Positions 34,232 through 43,610 of a stretch of DNA of 64,000 nt are shown here, one piece after another (the first letter of the stretch is position 1; the number at the start of each line of letters is the position of its first letter). Source of the DNA: Echinicola strongylocentroti (GTDB taxonomy: Bacteria > Bacteroidota > Bacteroidia > Cytophagales > Cyclobacteriaceae); the NCBI RefSeq assembly GCF_003260975.1, contig NZ_CP030041.1, positions 3,581,001-3,645,000 of the forward strand, read 5' to 3'. Both the position numbers and the translations under genes were made by a program. Below the pieces are notes generated by a model. That model did not search any database, was not told the origin of the DNA, and worked only from the letters and a program-made list of their open reading frames with translations.

Positions 34232-34942
34232 ATGAATAGAAGAGAAAATTTAAAACTGTTATTCACAGGTTCTTTAGCCACGGGCTTTTTCATGACCGGA
34301 TGCGGTCCAGAAGCGCCTAAAGAGGTGGTTCATGCCCCCAAGATCGGTGATGGCACCAAATGGGGGCGTACCCCTGAGGAAATGGCGCTTAATGCTGCAC
34401 TGAAAAAAGAAGAGTTCTTCACCGAAGATGAGATGAAAAAACTGCACTATCTCGTAGATGTAATCATCCCCAAGGATGATGTGTCAGGTAGTGCCACAGA
34501 AGCTGGAGTGCCGGATTTTATGGAGTTTATTGTCAAAGATATGCCCTACTATCAAACGCCGATGCGTGGTGGATTGATGTGGCTGGATACCCAAGCTGAA
34601 GATCGCTATGGCAAGCCCTTTATGGAAGCCACCGAGGACGAGCGAATCAAGATCATCGATGATATCGCTTACCCGGATAAGGCAAAGCCAGAAATGGAAA
34701 GAGGTGTGGTATTTTTCAATACTTTAAGAAATCTCACTGCTACAGGTTTTTTCACTTCTCCTGAAGGCTTCAAAGACCTGGACTATAAAGGCAACACGCC
34801 AAATGTATGGAAAGGAGTTCCTGATGATGTGATGGCCAAGCATGGCTTCAAGCTGGAAGAAAAATATATCCCGATATATATGAATCCCGACACCAGGCAC
34901 ACTCTGGCCCAATGGGATGAAGAAGGTAATTTAATTGGTTAA
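34232..34942 (+). CDS. Gluconate 2-dehydrogenase subunit 3-like protein, Tat-type lipoprotein
   Basis: A 236-residue protein. The N-terminus MNRRENLKLLFTGSLATGFF has a twin-arginine-like RRxNLK motif and ends in a lipobox (MTGC). The body contains the family features FFTEDEMKKLHYLVDVIIPK and GVPDFMEFIVKDMP. This small gamma-type subunit normally escorts a GMC dehydrogenase through the Tat pathway and anchors it. It lies 11 bp after the GMC gene, and no cytochrome c subunit gene follows, so the electron acceptor is not encoded here. Confidence 0.88.
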   Translation: MNRRENLKLLFTGSLATGFFMTGCGPEAPKEVVHAPKIGDGTKWGRTPEEMALNAALKKEEFFTEDEMKKLHYLVDVIIPKDDVSGSATEAGVPDFMEFIVKDMPYYQTPMRGGLMWLDTQAEDRYGKPFMEATEDERIKIIDDIAYPDKAKPEMERGVVFFNTLRNLTATGFFTSPEGFKDLDYKGNTPNVWKGVPDDVMAKHGFKLEEKYIPIYMNPDTRHTLAQWDEEGNLIG

Positions 34943-34966
34943 TTGTTTGTTTTGGATGTGGAAAGG

Positions 34967-34993
34967 CCATCCGCTGCGGCGGATGGTTTTTTT
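34967..34993. terminator. Terminator between the GMC operon and the convergent 146-aa gene
   Basis: CCATCCGC (34967-34974) pairs perfectly with GCGGATGG (34979-34986), followed by seven T. It serves the plus-strand operon. Confidence 0.8.
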
Positions 34994-35432
34994 ATTCTAC
35001 TCTCTGAAAGACCATTTTCCCCTTTTCTTCATTGACCAAGGGAGTAAGTACGAGCTTGTTTTCCTGCAACTCAAGGATCTTCGCTTGTTTGTTTTGCCGC
35101 TTTCCTGATTCCGAAATAGTGAGGACGGAATCCTCCAAGGTGTAAACGGCCTTGCGCTGTACCAAGGCGCCTTCACTGAGATCAATATAATATAAGCTAT
35201 CACCATCGGTAAAGTGATAAAAGGTGTTGTCCAAGAACCGGGTGATCTTTCTGTCCATCCCTTCTTTGGCTTGTGGACTGGCGTTTTGGTAGCTTGGAGA
35301 TTGCTTGATCTTTTCGATGGCATCGTAGCGGAGTAGTTGCCAATTACCCTTTAGCATTGCGGTATCCAGTGATTGGCAAAAGCCGTTCTGAACAATCATG
35401 AAAAATCCCAAAATGAAAAATATGCTTTTCAT
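34992..35432 (-). CDS. Secreted small protein, lipocalin-like, unknown
   Basis: A 146-residue protein with signal peptide (about 1-19, MKSIFFILGFFMIVQNGFCQ). The rest (LKGNWQLLRYDAIEKIKQ, then FYHFTDGDSLYYIDLSEGAL and YTLEDSVLTISESGK) resembles lipocalin-like or copper-resistance-type beta-barrel hypotheticals of Bacteroidota, but no firm family is recognised. It is convergent with the GMC operon and has no evident operon partner. Confidence 0.7.
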   Translation of the reverse strand: MKSIFFILGFFMIVQNGFCQSLDTAMLKGNWQLLRYDAIEKIKQSPSYQNASPQAKEGMDRKITRFLDNTFYHFTDGDSLYYIDLSEGALVQRKAVYTLEDSVLTISESGKRQNKQAKILELQENKLVLTPLVNEEKGKMVFQRVE

Positions 35433-35702
35433 AAGACGGTAGATGTTCTGTTTATGGTTTCTATATATTTAGCATGAAAATAACATGCCAAATTTATCGT
35501 CCTCCTACTAGCTAGGCAATAATTATGACAGAAAAAAAAACTGTTGGCTCCAATGCTAAATTAAACTGACAGCTTTCTCCTGACAAAGGCTTGCATGGCC
35601 TTATCCCTCACAGTACAGCACAGAATTATTTTTGTAATGCTTAATTTTATATTTATGAAGTCTGTCATTTTAAAAAGAGACCCAAATTTTACCAAATAAT
35701 TT

Positions 35703-37088
35703 ATGAACATCCGACAATTACTCAAGCCAGGAATGATTGGGGTGCTAGGCCTCGCCATTGCCTGCTCTCCTCAATCAGAACAAGATCAAACCAGCACAGC
35801 AACCAAAGAAGTGCTTACTGACACCAATACACCACTGCACCTTTTGCAGCCTGATTATCCGGTGCCTTATGGCTTTCCGGAGGAAAAGGACGTAAAGGCA
35901 GTGATTGATCGGGTATATGAATACCTTGATTCGACTACTCCTACCGAAGTATTGACCGGAGAAGACGGTTCGGCTATTGCTGATTTTAGCAAAGTGGATG
36001 GAAATAGCGTGTTGAAGCAAGGGGATTTCAGGTTGCTCAGCTATGAATGGGGCGTGACCTATTCTTCCATGCTGCTAGCTGGGGAAGTCACTGGTGATGC
36101 ACGGTACACGGATTATACCAAGAAGAGAGTGAAATTCATTGCCGACCTTTATCCGCATTTCCAAAAGGTGGAAGGGAAGGACCATGCCTTGCATTCGGTA
36201 GTGTATCCGGGAGCCTTGGATGATGCCGGAGCCCTTTGTGCTTCCTTTATCAAAACCTCCATGGCGGGAGTAGATACTGACGTGCGCCCCGTGGTGGACA
36301 ATTTTATGAACTACATCATGAATGGCCAGTTCCGCTTGGAGGATGGGACCTTGGCCAGAAACCGACCGTTGAAAAATACCCTTTGGCTAGACGACCTATA
36401 TATGAGCGTGCCGGCGATTGTACAAATGGGAAAACTGACCGGAGAACAAAAATATTTTGATGAGGCCGTTCGTCAGATCAAACTCTTTTCTGGACGGATG
36501 TTCAATGAAGAAAAGGGCCTTTACATGCACGGATGGGTGCAGGGAATGGAAGAGCATCCACAGTTTCACTGGGGACGTGCCAACGGCTGGGCAATCCTGA
36601 CCAAAGTAGAGGTACTCAATGCCTTACCTGAAGATCATCCAGGCAGACCTTTTGTGTTGGACCTTCTGCAGCAGCATATCAAGGGGCTGGCCAAGCTGCA
36701 GTCTGGCTCGGGTTTTTGGCATCAATTGCTCGACAAGGATGACTCCTACCTGGAAACTTCAGCCACAGCGATCTATACCTACTGTATAGCCAAGGCGGTA
36801 AATGAAGGCTGGGTGGACGATCAGGCATATGCGCCGATGACCTTATTGGCTTGGAATGCCGTGAGCACCAAGGTAAACGACAAAGGCCAAGTGGAAGGTA
36901 CCTGCGTGGGTACTGGAATGGGTTTTGACCCAGCATTTTATTATCACCGCCCCATCAATCCGTATGCGGCCCATGGCTACGGTCCTGTGATCGCCGCTGG
37001 AGCAGAAGTGATTAGAATGCTTCAAATGCATGATTTTGAAATCAATGATAGCTCGGTGCAATTGCTTGATGAGTCTGCTAAAGGCTAA
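35703..37088 (+). CDS. GH105 unsaturated rhamnogalacturonyl hydrolase, lipoprotein
   Basis: A 461-residue lipoprotein (lipobox AIAC, Cys21). It has the (alpha/alpha)6 YteR/YesR fold markers: TLWLDDLYMSVPAIVQMGKL, whose Asp in WLDD corresponds to the family catalytic Asp, HWGRANGWAILTKVEV, and SYLETSATAIYTYCIAKAV. The enzyme hydrolyses the unsaturated galacturonate left at the non-reducing end by rhamnogalacturonan lyases. It stands alone between terminators. A second GH105 gene is at 52293-53417; the two differ greatly in sequence and in targeting. Confidence 0.88.
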   Translation: MNIRQLLKPGMIGVLGLAIACSPQSEQDQTSTATKEVLTDTNTPLHLLQPDYPVPYGFPEEKDVKAVIDRVYEYLDSTTPTEVLTGEDGSAIADFSKVDGNSVLKQGDFRLLSYEWGVTYSSMLLAGEVTGDARYTDYTKKRVKFIADLYPHFQKVEGKDHALHSVVYPGALDDAGALCASFIKTSMAGVDTDVRPVVDNFMNYIMNGQFRLEDGTLARNRPLKNTLWLDDLYMSVPAIVQMGKLTGEQKYFDEAVRQIKLFSGRMFNEEKGLYMHGWVQGMEEHPQFHWGRANGWAILTKVEVLNALPEDHPGRPFVLDLLQQHIKGLAKLQSGSGFWHQLLDKDDSYLETSATAIYTYCIAKAVNEGWVDDQAYAPMTLLAWNAVSTKVNDKGQVEGTCVGTGMGFDPAFYYHRPINPYAAHGYGPVIAAGAEVIRMLQMHDFEINDSSVQLLDESAKG

Positions 37089-37116
37089 GGACGCGCTGTT
37101 ATAAGTGCTTTAGATG

Positions 37117-37147
37117 GGCCCTACGAATTTCGTAGGGCCTTTTTTAT
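37117..37147 (+). terminator. Terminator after the GH105 lipoprotein gene
   Basis: GGCCCTACGA (37117-37126) pairs perfectly with TCGTAGGGCC (37130-37139), followed by TTTTTTATT. Confidence 0.88.
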
Positions 37148-37360
37148 TGATGGGCAATAGTGTTTTTGAACCCAGATTCAATGCTGTTTTGGAAATGGTG
37201 CACATAGCCCAACCTGCTTTTTGTTCTTTTGTTCCTGTATAAAATGGCTTTCAAAAGACCATTATCAAATCCACCCCCTTTTTTAAACATTAAGAAGCCA
37301 TATGAGCGCAGCAAGTACATTAAATTTAGGAGTACTATCAAACCAATAAACCCATTTTCT

Positions 37361-38326
37361 ATGAACAAGTTATTTTCCTTGCTGATGATCTTGCTTTTGG
37401 GCTGTAGTGCCAGTACAGATGGCCGTCCAGCTTCCCAAGCTACTGATAATGATATAATAAGTCCACTTTCCGTGGAAGGCATACAACTGGTAGATGATCA
37501 AGGGAATCCTATAATGCTACGAGGGGTGAGTTTTGGGTGGCACAATTGGTGGCCGCGCTTTTATAATGCCGGCGTGGTCAAATGGCTCAAGGAGGACTGG
37601 AAGGCCAATGTCGTCCGGGCGGCGATGGGAGTGGAGCCAGAAGGGGCCTATTTGGATAATCCTGATTGGTCAATCAACAAAGTGGAAGCGGTGGTGGAGG
37701 CTGCCATAGAAGCGGAGGTCTATGTGATCATTGACTGGCACAGCCATCATATCCATTTGGAAGAAGCCAAGGATTTTTTTAAGAAAATGGCCACCAAATA
37801 CGGGAACCACCCTAATGTGATCTATGAAATTTACAATGAGCCCGAGTCAGATACTTGGCAGGAAGTGAAGGCATACAGTGAGGAGGTGATCAAGGTGATC
37901 AGGGAGATTGATCCCGATAACTTGATTTTGGTGGGTTCTCCCCATTGGGGTCAAGATGTGCATTTGGCTGCTGATGACCCCATTGTTGGCTATGACAATA
38001 TAATGTACACGCTGCACTTCTATGCGGCTACGCATAAGGATTTTCTCCGAAAACGTGCCGATTACGCATTGGGAAAAGGCTTGCCATTGTTCGTGTCCGA
38101 GTGCGCTTCCATGGAAGCTACTGGTGATGGAGAGATCAATCAGGAATCCTGGCAGGCTTGGTATGACTGGATGGAGGAAAACCAAATCAGCTGGTTGGCT
38201 TGGTCCATTTCTGATAAAGATGAAACCTGTTCCATGCTCCATCCATCCGCATCATCTGCGGGGAAGTGGCAAGCGGGGGATTTGAAGGAATGGGCCAAGC
38301 TTGTCAAGACCTACTTGAACCGATAA
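37361..38326 (+). CDS. GH5 endoglucanase-like lipoprotein
   Basis: From the ATG at 37361 the protein has 321 residues and a lipobox (LLLGC, Cys15). An upstream in-frame ATG would place 44 polar residues before the signal peptide and is rejected. It is a single-domain (beta/alpha)8 glycosidase: IMLRGVSFGWHNWWPRF, VIIDWHSHHIHL, the acid/base Glu in VIYEIYNEPESDTW, MYTLHFYAATH and the nucleophile Glu in PLFVSECASMEA. This resembles GH5 subfamily 2 endo-beta-1,4-glucanases. It is a cellulase-type enzyme in a pectin-oriented neighbourhood, with its own terminator upstream, so it may be independently expressed. Confidence 0.9.
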   Translation: MNKLFSLLMILLLGCSASTDGRPASQATDNDIISPLSVEGIQLVDDQGNPIMLRGVSFGWHNWWPRFYNAGVVKWLKEDWKANVVRAAMGVEPEGAYLDNPDWSINKVEAVVEAAIEAEVYVIIDWHSHHIHLEEAKDFFKKMATKYGNHPNVIYEIYNEPESDTWQEVKAYSEEVIKVIREIDPDNLILVGSPHWGQDVHLAADDPIVGYDNIMYTLHFYAATHKDFLRKRADYALGKGLPLFVSECASMEATGDGEINQESWQAWYDWMEENQISWLAWSISDKDETCSMLHPSASSAGKWQAGDLKEWAKLVKTYLNR

Positions 38327-38458
38327 TGTGAATAGGCTGAAAGCTAAATTTTACGTTTTAATTTTTTGTCTTGAAATCGGATTCTAAATGTGGAAAGCCA
38401 AAGGCGGATTGGACAGGATGCTCAGTTGCTAACACATAAAGTTCTTTAACCCGGTTGA

Positions 38459-38648
38459 TGCATATTTCCATCTAACTCCGGAAGGCTTCTATTTTGTGGA
38501 ATTTGGTATGGCTAAATGGGAGTGTTTAACTAGGCTTTCAGTCTGCATGAGGGGAATGTTATTTGGACACATTCCCAAGGACTTGCCTCGGGTAAACTAA
38601 TCACTGCATTTTCTCTATTGTGCCCTATGTGTTTAATGTGATTACCAA
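38459..38648. repeat. Dispersed repeat family C, copy 1
   Basis: Similar to 53592-53741 with several indels. Both start CATATTTCCATCTAAC and end in a TATTGTGC...TAATGTG stretch. The region 38327-38795 has no gene; it also holds a CCTGCG/CGCAGG hairpin near 38694-38713. Confidence 0.65.
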
Positions 38649-38795
38649 TGCACAATTCGGGGCAAAGTGCCAGCGGCACGATAAATTTTGTAACCTGCGG
38701 ATTTATTCGCAGGAGGTTTGAGATCTTCTCAGTCACCAGAAGGAGTGCCAGCGGCACGGATGATAGCTACGCCTATACGAAAAGTGTTTTCTTTT

Positions 38796-38965
38796 AACCC
38801 GGATTATGCATTAGGAATCGTAGTGAGAGCTGAAATTGCAAGAAAATCAGTTAGTTTGGAGGCATTAGCGTAGCACCGCTACGGTTATGCCGAAAACTAA
38901 AGTGAAACGGCTGATTTTGAAGCAGTTTAAGGTCGCAACAGATAGGCTAATGCATATTCCGGGTT
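38796..38965. mobile_element. MITE-like fold-back element (family B), copy 4
   Basis: 170 bp, with ends AACCCGGATTATGCATTAG and CTAATGCATATTCCGGGTT. Its right end is part of a direct repeat that recurs at 39783-39806. Confidence 0.85.
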
Positions 38966-39806
38966 CAATGCCGTTTAGTTAGTGTGTATCTGGAGAATAT
39001 GGGTTCTATATTTTTTCCTTGGGCAGTTATTTTTCTGGCTAAATTCCTAGGTGTTTTTCACCCCTTTACCTTTGTTACTTTTTTGCTTCAGGTCAAAAAA
39101 GTAACCAAAAAACCCCGCCGCTGTGCATCTATTGGCCTAAAATTAAAACCTCCCCTCATGCAGGCAAACTCCTCCTGTCTAAAGCCAAGCAGGCCTATCT
39201 AAAGGCAGGTAAACCTTCTTGAGCTGCCAACATTCTTTTTGGGCAGCATTTCGTCAAACAAGCCTGCCTTTTTGCCCACCCGCTTTTTAATTTCTTAACG
39301 CCCAATACCTGCAAGGCGGATCCGATTAATAAGTTTCTTATGGATAAATTATCATCATTATTCCATGTAGTGGTATATTTTCTTAAGTAACCAAGTTGAG
39401 CGAGAACTATAAGCCCCCTGAGCCAAAAAAGGTATCGCTTCCTTATTACGGCCCTTGGTATGCCTGTTTTCCAGCCGATGGTGGAGGTCGTTAAGAAAGT
39501 GAGTTGGCTCGCGTCGTGGAACAGCGAGACCCACTCACTTTTAGGTCGTAGCCATCGGGTGGAAATTAAAATGGGTGACGGATCTCGGTCGCAGGGTAAA
39601 TCCATGTTCCATTTTAAAAGGCATACCACCGGCCTAGATTTTTTTCTTTCTTTTTTCATCAATGGAAAAAAGGAAAAGGATAAAACCCACCAAGATGATC
39701 AGGTTTCCCCAGCCAAAGTCAATCAAAAAAAGACCTCTTAGGTATATGAAAAGGAGGAAATGCCCTTAACTAAACGGCATTGATTCCGGGTTTAATGCCG
39801 TTTAGT
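38956..39806. repeat. Segment bracketed by 24-bp direct repeats and a 16-bp inverted repeat
   Basis: 38956-38979 and 39783-39806 are 24-bp direct repeats (one mismatch) that include the right end of MITE copy 4. TCAATGCCGTTTAGTT (38965-38980) has an exact reverse complement at 39768-39783. The bracketed 800 bp holds repeat A copy 2 and no credible gene. Confidence 0.65.
39066..39320. repeat. Dispersed repeat family A, copy 2 (central part, diverged)
   Basis: Shares the GTTACTTTTTTG...CAAAAAAGTAAC hairpin and the AGGCAAACTCCTCC and TTTCTTAACG blocks with the other copies, but lacks the left 70 bp and has extra internal bases. Peptides read across it are repeat-derived. Confidence 0.75.
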
Positions 39807-40323
39807 GTAAGTTAGTGAGCATAAGGGAGGTCACCCTGCCCCTTCGACATTACGATCAGTTCAGTACGTGTAAGTTCAGGATAAACTAAAGTCGAAAGGC
39901 AAGTATTTGACTTAAAAGTCCTTTGTTGCATTTACCCGAAAGGTGTAATCAAACTATTTTTGGTAGGTATATCAAGGATTTCCTTAAAAGTTCCCAGCAC
40001 ATAGGTGTATGCAGGACACTTCATAACAGTTGGCCGAGAGCTCAATGATGGTATTTTTAGAAACTGTATGTGATGTTTTGGGTTTTTGATTGGATGGTAG
40101 AATAATATTTTAGGTTTGGAGTTGTTTGCTGAGCTTATATTTTTTTATCGCCTTTTGTAAGGTGTTTATAACCAGTATAGTACAGCACAAGGATTTTTTT
40201 TCCCAAGGGTACATTCGTTTTCAACTTGCCCAAAACGGGCTGAATGGTGATTTAGCAATTCACATGAGCAGGAAGTGTCCATTTTCTGTGGAGTTGGAAA
40301 CGATTTTAATCAATAAACATACA
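39321..40323. other. Long non-coding region upstream of the second SusC
   Basis: No gene is supported. Frames at 39340-39740 run through repeat-like DNA. The last 300 bp should contain the SusC/SusD promoter. An in-frame ATG at 40126 extends the SusC frame, but the added 66 residues do not resemble a signal peptide. Confidence 0.5.
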
Positions 40324-43300
40324 ATGAGAAAAAAGCAAACCCCAAAAAACCGCATCAACACCAAAAAGTGGGCGTTGATGGCAATGGCTTTTGGAGCTGT
40401 GGGAGTGAGTGGAGCATGGTCGTCCCATGCCCTGGCTTCCAGTACTTCAAGGAGTCTGGAGATGAGCGTTGATCAGATGGATAAGACCATCACGGGAACA
40501 GTAACTGTTGCGGCTACTGGAGAAACCTTGCCCGGTGTCAATATCCTGATCAAAGGTACTGGTTCTGGTACAGTGACAGACTTGGACGGTAAATTTACGT
40601 TAGATGTTCCAAGTGATGAGACGGTGTTGGTTGTGAGCTCCATCGGTTATGTAAAGCAAGAGATCACGGTGGGTTCTCGTACAGCGATCGACATCGCCAT
40701 GGAGGAAGACCTCCAGCAGCTCGGCGAAGTGGTCGTGGTGGGGTATGGTACCCAAAAGAAAAGTGATATTACCGGGGCCATTTCACAGGTGTCTTCAGAA
40801 GAACTGAAAGCGACACCAATCCAAAATGCCCTTCAAGGGATACAAGGACGAGCTGCGGGGGTGGACATCGCCAGTAACGCCCGCCCAGGGGAAGTAGGCT
40901 CCATCAGGATTAGAGGTAGTCGTACTGTAGCAGGTGAAAACGATCCCCTTTATGTATTGGACGGTGTTCCCCTCCAGTCTGGTGGGATAGAGATGCTTAA
41001 TCCTAATGACATCGAGTCCATAGAGGTGCTGAAAGATGCCTCTGCTTCTGCTATTTATGGATCCAGAGCAGCCAATGGTGTGGTATTGATTACCACCAAA
41101 AAAGGCAAGGATGGCCGCGCGCAGATCAATTTTGATGCGTCCATGATGGTGCAGAATTTGAGAAACTTGGCCGACTACTATGATGCTCCTGGTTATGCAG
41201 ATTACAGAAGAGATGCGGCCCGTGGTGCAGGAGCTTACAGTACCGCCTATCCCAATCCAGAAGATGATTTTGACTTTTTTGGGGCCGATGCTACGGCGTG
41301 GAACAATATCGCCAATGGCTATGATTGGGTGGACCGGGAAAACCTAATCCCCTCCATGCGTCCTACTACTGCTGCTGAGCAGGAAATGTGGGGCGTTTCG
41401 GAAGTCCCTTCATATGACCCCAGTAGACTGGAAACGACCGATTGGACGGATTATGTGGAGCAGACGGGGATTACCCAGACCTATAACCTTAGCTCCAACT
41501 GGGGAAATGAAAAGACCAAGGCATTTGTCTCTGGTGGCTACTTGGACCAGACCGGTACCAATGTCGGCCAAGATTACAAACGGTACAATGCATTGGTAAA
41601 CCTGGAAATTCAGGCAGTGGATTGGTTGAAGCTGGGTGGCTCTATCAATGCTAGCTACAGCATCCAGAATTATGGTTATTCAGCTGGAGGCTCCAGAGGC
41701 GGGCGAACCATTTATGAAGCAGCACTGGGCCAATTGCCTTATGCCAAACCCTATGATGCCAATGGGAACTATATCTTTAACCCAGGCGGTGACCCGAACA
41801 TCGTCAATCCGATTCAGGATGGCGATTATGTGATCAATGAGAGAACCACCCTTCGCGCATTCGGTAGCTTTTTTGCGGAGGCAAAATTGGCCGAAGGATT
41901 AAGGGTGAAAACGATCTTTGGTCCGGATATCAGAAATTATAGAAATGGACAGTTTCAGTCTGCCGAATCCAGTCTACGGGGTGGAGGATCAGCCTCTTCT
42001 ACCAATTATGCAAGGCTAGGACAAAACCAACAGCTATCTTGGACATGGGAAAACCTCGTGTATTATGACAAGGTATTTGGTGACCATACATTAAACGCTA
42101 CGTTCTTACAGAGTTCTTCATATTGGAAAACTGAAAGCTCAGATATGACTGCTTCCGACCTGCCTTATGACAGTCAGTTGTGGTACAATCTCGGCTCTAC
42201 CAACCGTGGATCTTTGGACGGCTGGGGGTCTGGTTTTTCTGAGCGAACCCTCATGTCCTACATGGCCAGGTTCAATTACTCGTATAAAGACCGATACTTG
42301 CTTACTTTGACGGGACGCTCAGATGGAGCTTCTGTATTAAGTGAAGGGAATAAATGGGATTTCTTTCCTTCATTCTCATTGGGTTGGAAGATCCACGATG
42401 AGGCCTTTATGTCAGATGTGAATTGGGTAAACCAGTTGAAATTAAGAGTAGGGATGGGTACTGTAGGTAACCAGACAGTAGGGCCATATGGAACCGCTGG
42501 AGGATTGGTGCAGGTGCCGTATGTCTTCGGAAGTGATCCTGCCAATGGTTATGTAACCGGAAACCCAAAGGGCTCTGCTCAGGGAGCTTTGCCTAACCGA
42601 AACCTTGGATGGGAAAAAACCCAGCAGTGGAATTTCGGCTTGGACTTTGGTCTTTGGAAAGACCGTTTGTATGGTAGTGTAGAGTATTATTCTGCTGATA
42701 CTTATGACCTGCTATTTGATAAAACACCAAATTCGGTAACTGGATACAGCAATATCACCATCAATACCGGGAAAGTACGAAACAGCGGGGTGGAGGTGAC
42801 CTTGTCCTCATTGAATATCGACAAGAATGACTTTAGCTGGACCACTGATATCAACTTTTCCAAAAATAAAAACGAAATCATCGAACTGGCAAATGGAAAG
42901 CAAGACGATGTGGTGAACCAGCTATTTATTGGCCAACCCCTTGGTATTTATTATGACTATAATAAAATAGGTATTTGGCAGTTGAACGATGCGGATTTAT
43001 TGGAGCAATACAGCGAAAATGGCTCAGATTACGAGCCAGGTGATATCCGTGTCCAAGATGTCAACGGTGATAATCGAATAGATCCCAATAATGACCGGAT
43101 GATCCTGGGCCAGACGGCACCAAAATGGACGGGTGGTATCACCAACACCTTTAACTATAAGAACTTTGAACTATCGGCTTTTGTCTATGCCAGATGGGGA
43201 TACCTGGTTCAAGGGGGGGCGGTGGACATGTCCGGAAGATATGCTTCCAGGGTCATCGATTACTGGACACCCACCAATCCTACCAATGCCTATCCAAGAG

Positions 43301-43590
43301 CCGATTACAATAATGGCGGTCAGCCCATTCATTACAGTGCGATGAACTACCAAGATGGATCATTTGTGAAAGTTCGTTTTATCTCACTGGGATATACCTT
43401 CCCACAGGACATTATTGGGAAATGGGGCATGAGCAATTTGAAGCTCTATACACAGGTGCAGAATCCATTCCTGTTTTCAAAAACAGACTTCATCGACCCG
43501 GACAGCAGCTATCAGATCGGCGGCTCCAATCCAAGTGCATCCAGCATTACGACGAGAAGTTTTGTGTTTGGTCTGAACATGACTTTCTAA
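40324..43590 (+). CDS. SusC/RagA-type TonB-dependent receptor, second pair
   Basis: From the ATG at 40324 the protein has 1088 residues with a signal sequence (MAMAFGAVGVSGAWSSHALA). A carboxypeptidase-regulatory-like domain (GVNILIKGTGSGTVTDLDG) is followed by EVVVVGYGTQKKSDITGAIS and a plug with RIRGSRTVAGENDPLYVLDG and SIEVLKDASASAIYGSRAA. The end TTRSFVFGLNMTF is typical for barrels. The related SusC at 7738 shares the same plan but differs clearly in sequence, so each pair probably imports a different oligosaccharide. SusD follows 20 bp later. Confidence 0.93.
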   Translation: MRKKQTPKNRINTKKWALMAMAFGAVGVSGAWSSHALASSTSRSLEMSVDQMDKTITGTVTVAATGETLPGVNILIKGTGSGTVTDLDGKFTLDVPSDETVLVVSSIGYVKQEITVGSRTAIDIAMEEDLQQLGEVVVVGYGTQKKSDITGAISQVSSEELKATPIQNALQGIQGRAAGVDIASNARPGEVGSIRIRGSRTVAGENDPLYVLDGVPLQSGGIEMLNPNDIESIEVLKDASASAIYGSRAANGVVLITTKKGKDGRAQINFDASMMVQNLRNLADYYDAPGYADYRRDAARGAGAYSTAYPNPEDDFDFFGADATAWNNIANGYDWVDRENLIPSMRPTTAAEQEMWGVSEVPSYDPSRLETTDWTDYVEQTGITQTYNLSSNWGNEKTKAFVSGGYLDQTGTNVGQDYKRYNALVNLEIQAVDWLKLGGSINASYSIQNYGYSAGGSRGGRTIYEAALGQLPYAKPYDANGNYIFNPGGDPNIVNPIQDGDYVINERTTLRAFGSFFAEAKLAEGLRVKTIFGPDIRNYRNGQFQSAESSLRGGGSASSTNYARLGQNQQLSWTWENLVYYDKVFGDHTLNATFLQSSSYWKTESSDMTASDLPYDSQLWYNLGSTNRGSLDGWGSGFSERTLMSYMARFNYSYKDRYLLTLTGRSDGASVLSEGNKWDFFPSFSLGWKIHDEAFMSDVNWVNQLKLRVGMGTVGNQTVGPYGTAGGLVQVPYVFGSDPANGYVTGNPKGSAQGALPNRNLGWEKTQQWNFGLDFGLWKDRLYGSVEYYSADTYDLLFDKTPNSVTGYSNITINTGKVRNSGVEVTLSSLNIDKNDFSWTTDINFSKNKNEIIELANGKQDDVVNQLFIGQPLGIYYDYNKIGIWQLNDADLLEQYSENGSDYEPGDIRVQDVNGDNRIDPNNDRMILGQTAPKWTGGITNTFNYKNFELSAFVYARWGYLVQGGAVDMSGRYASRVIDYWTPTNPTNAYPRADYNNGGQPIHYSAMNYQDGSFVKVRFISLGYTFPQDIIGKWGMSNLKLYTQVQNPFLFSKTDFIDPDSSYQIGGSNPSASSITTRSFVFGLNMTF

Positions 43591-43610
43591 ACCCCTAAAA
43601 CCTGAATATT

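Noticed and set aside
37229..37360. 44-residue N-terminal extension of the GH5 protein
   Set aside because: It would bury the lipoprotein signal and overlaps the likely promoter; the ATG at 37361 starts directly with the lipobox signal peptide.
39195..39662. 155-residue minus-strand frame with a KKERKKSRPVVCLLKW start
   Set aside because: It runs through repeat A copy 2 and adjacent repeat-like DNA and resembles known spurious repeat-encoded peptides.
40126..40323. 66-residue N-terminal extension of the second SusC
   Set aside because: The extension has no signal-peptide character, whereas the ATG at 40324 gives a normal signal sequence and a length like the other SusC.
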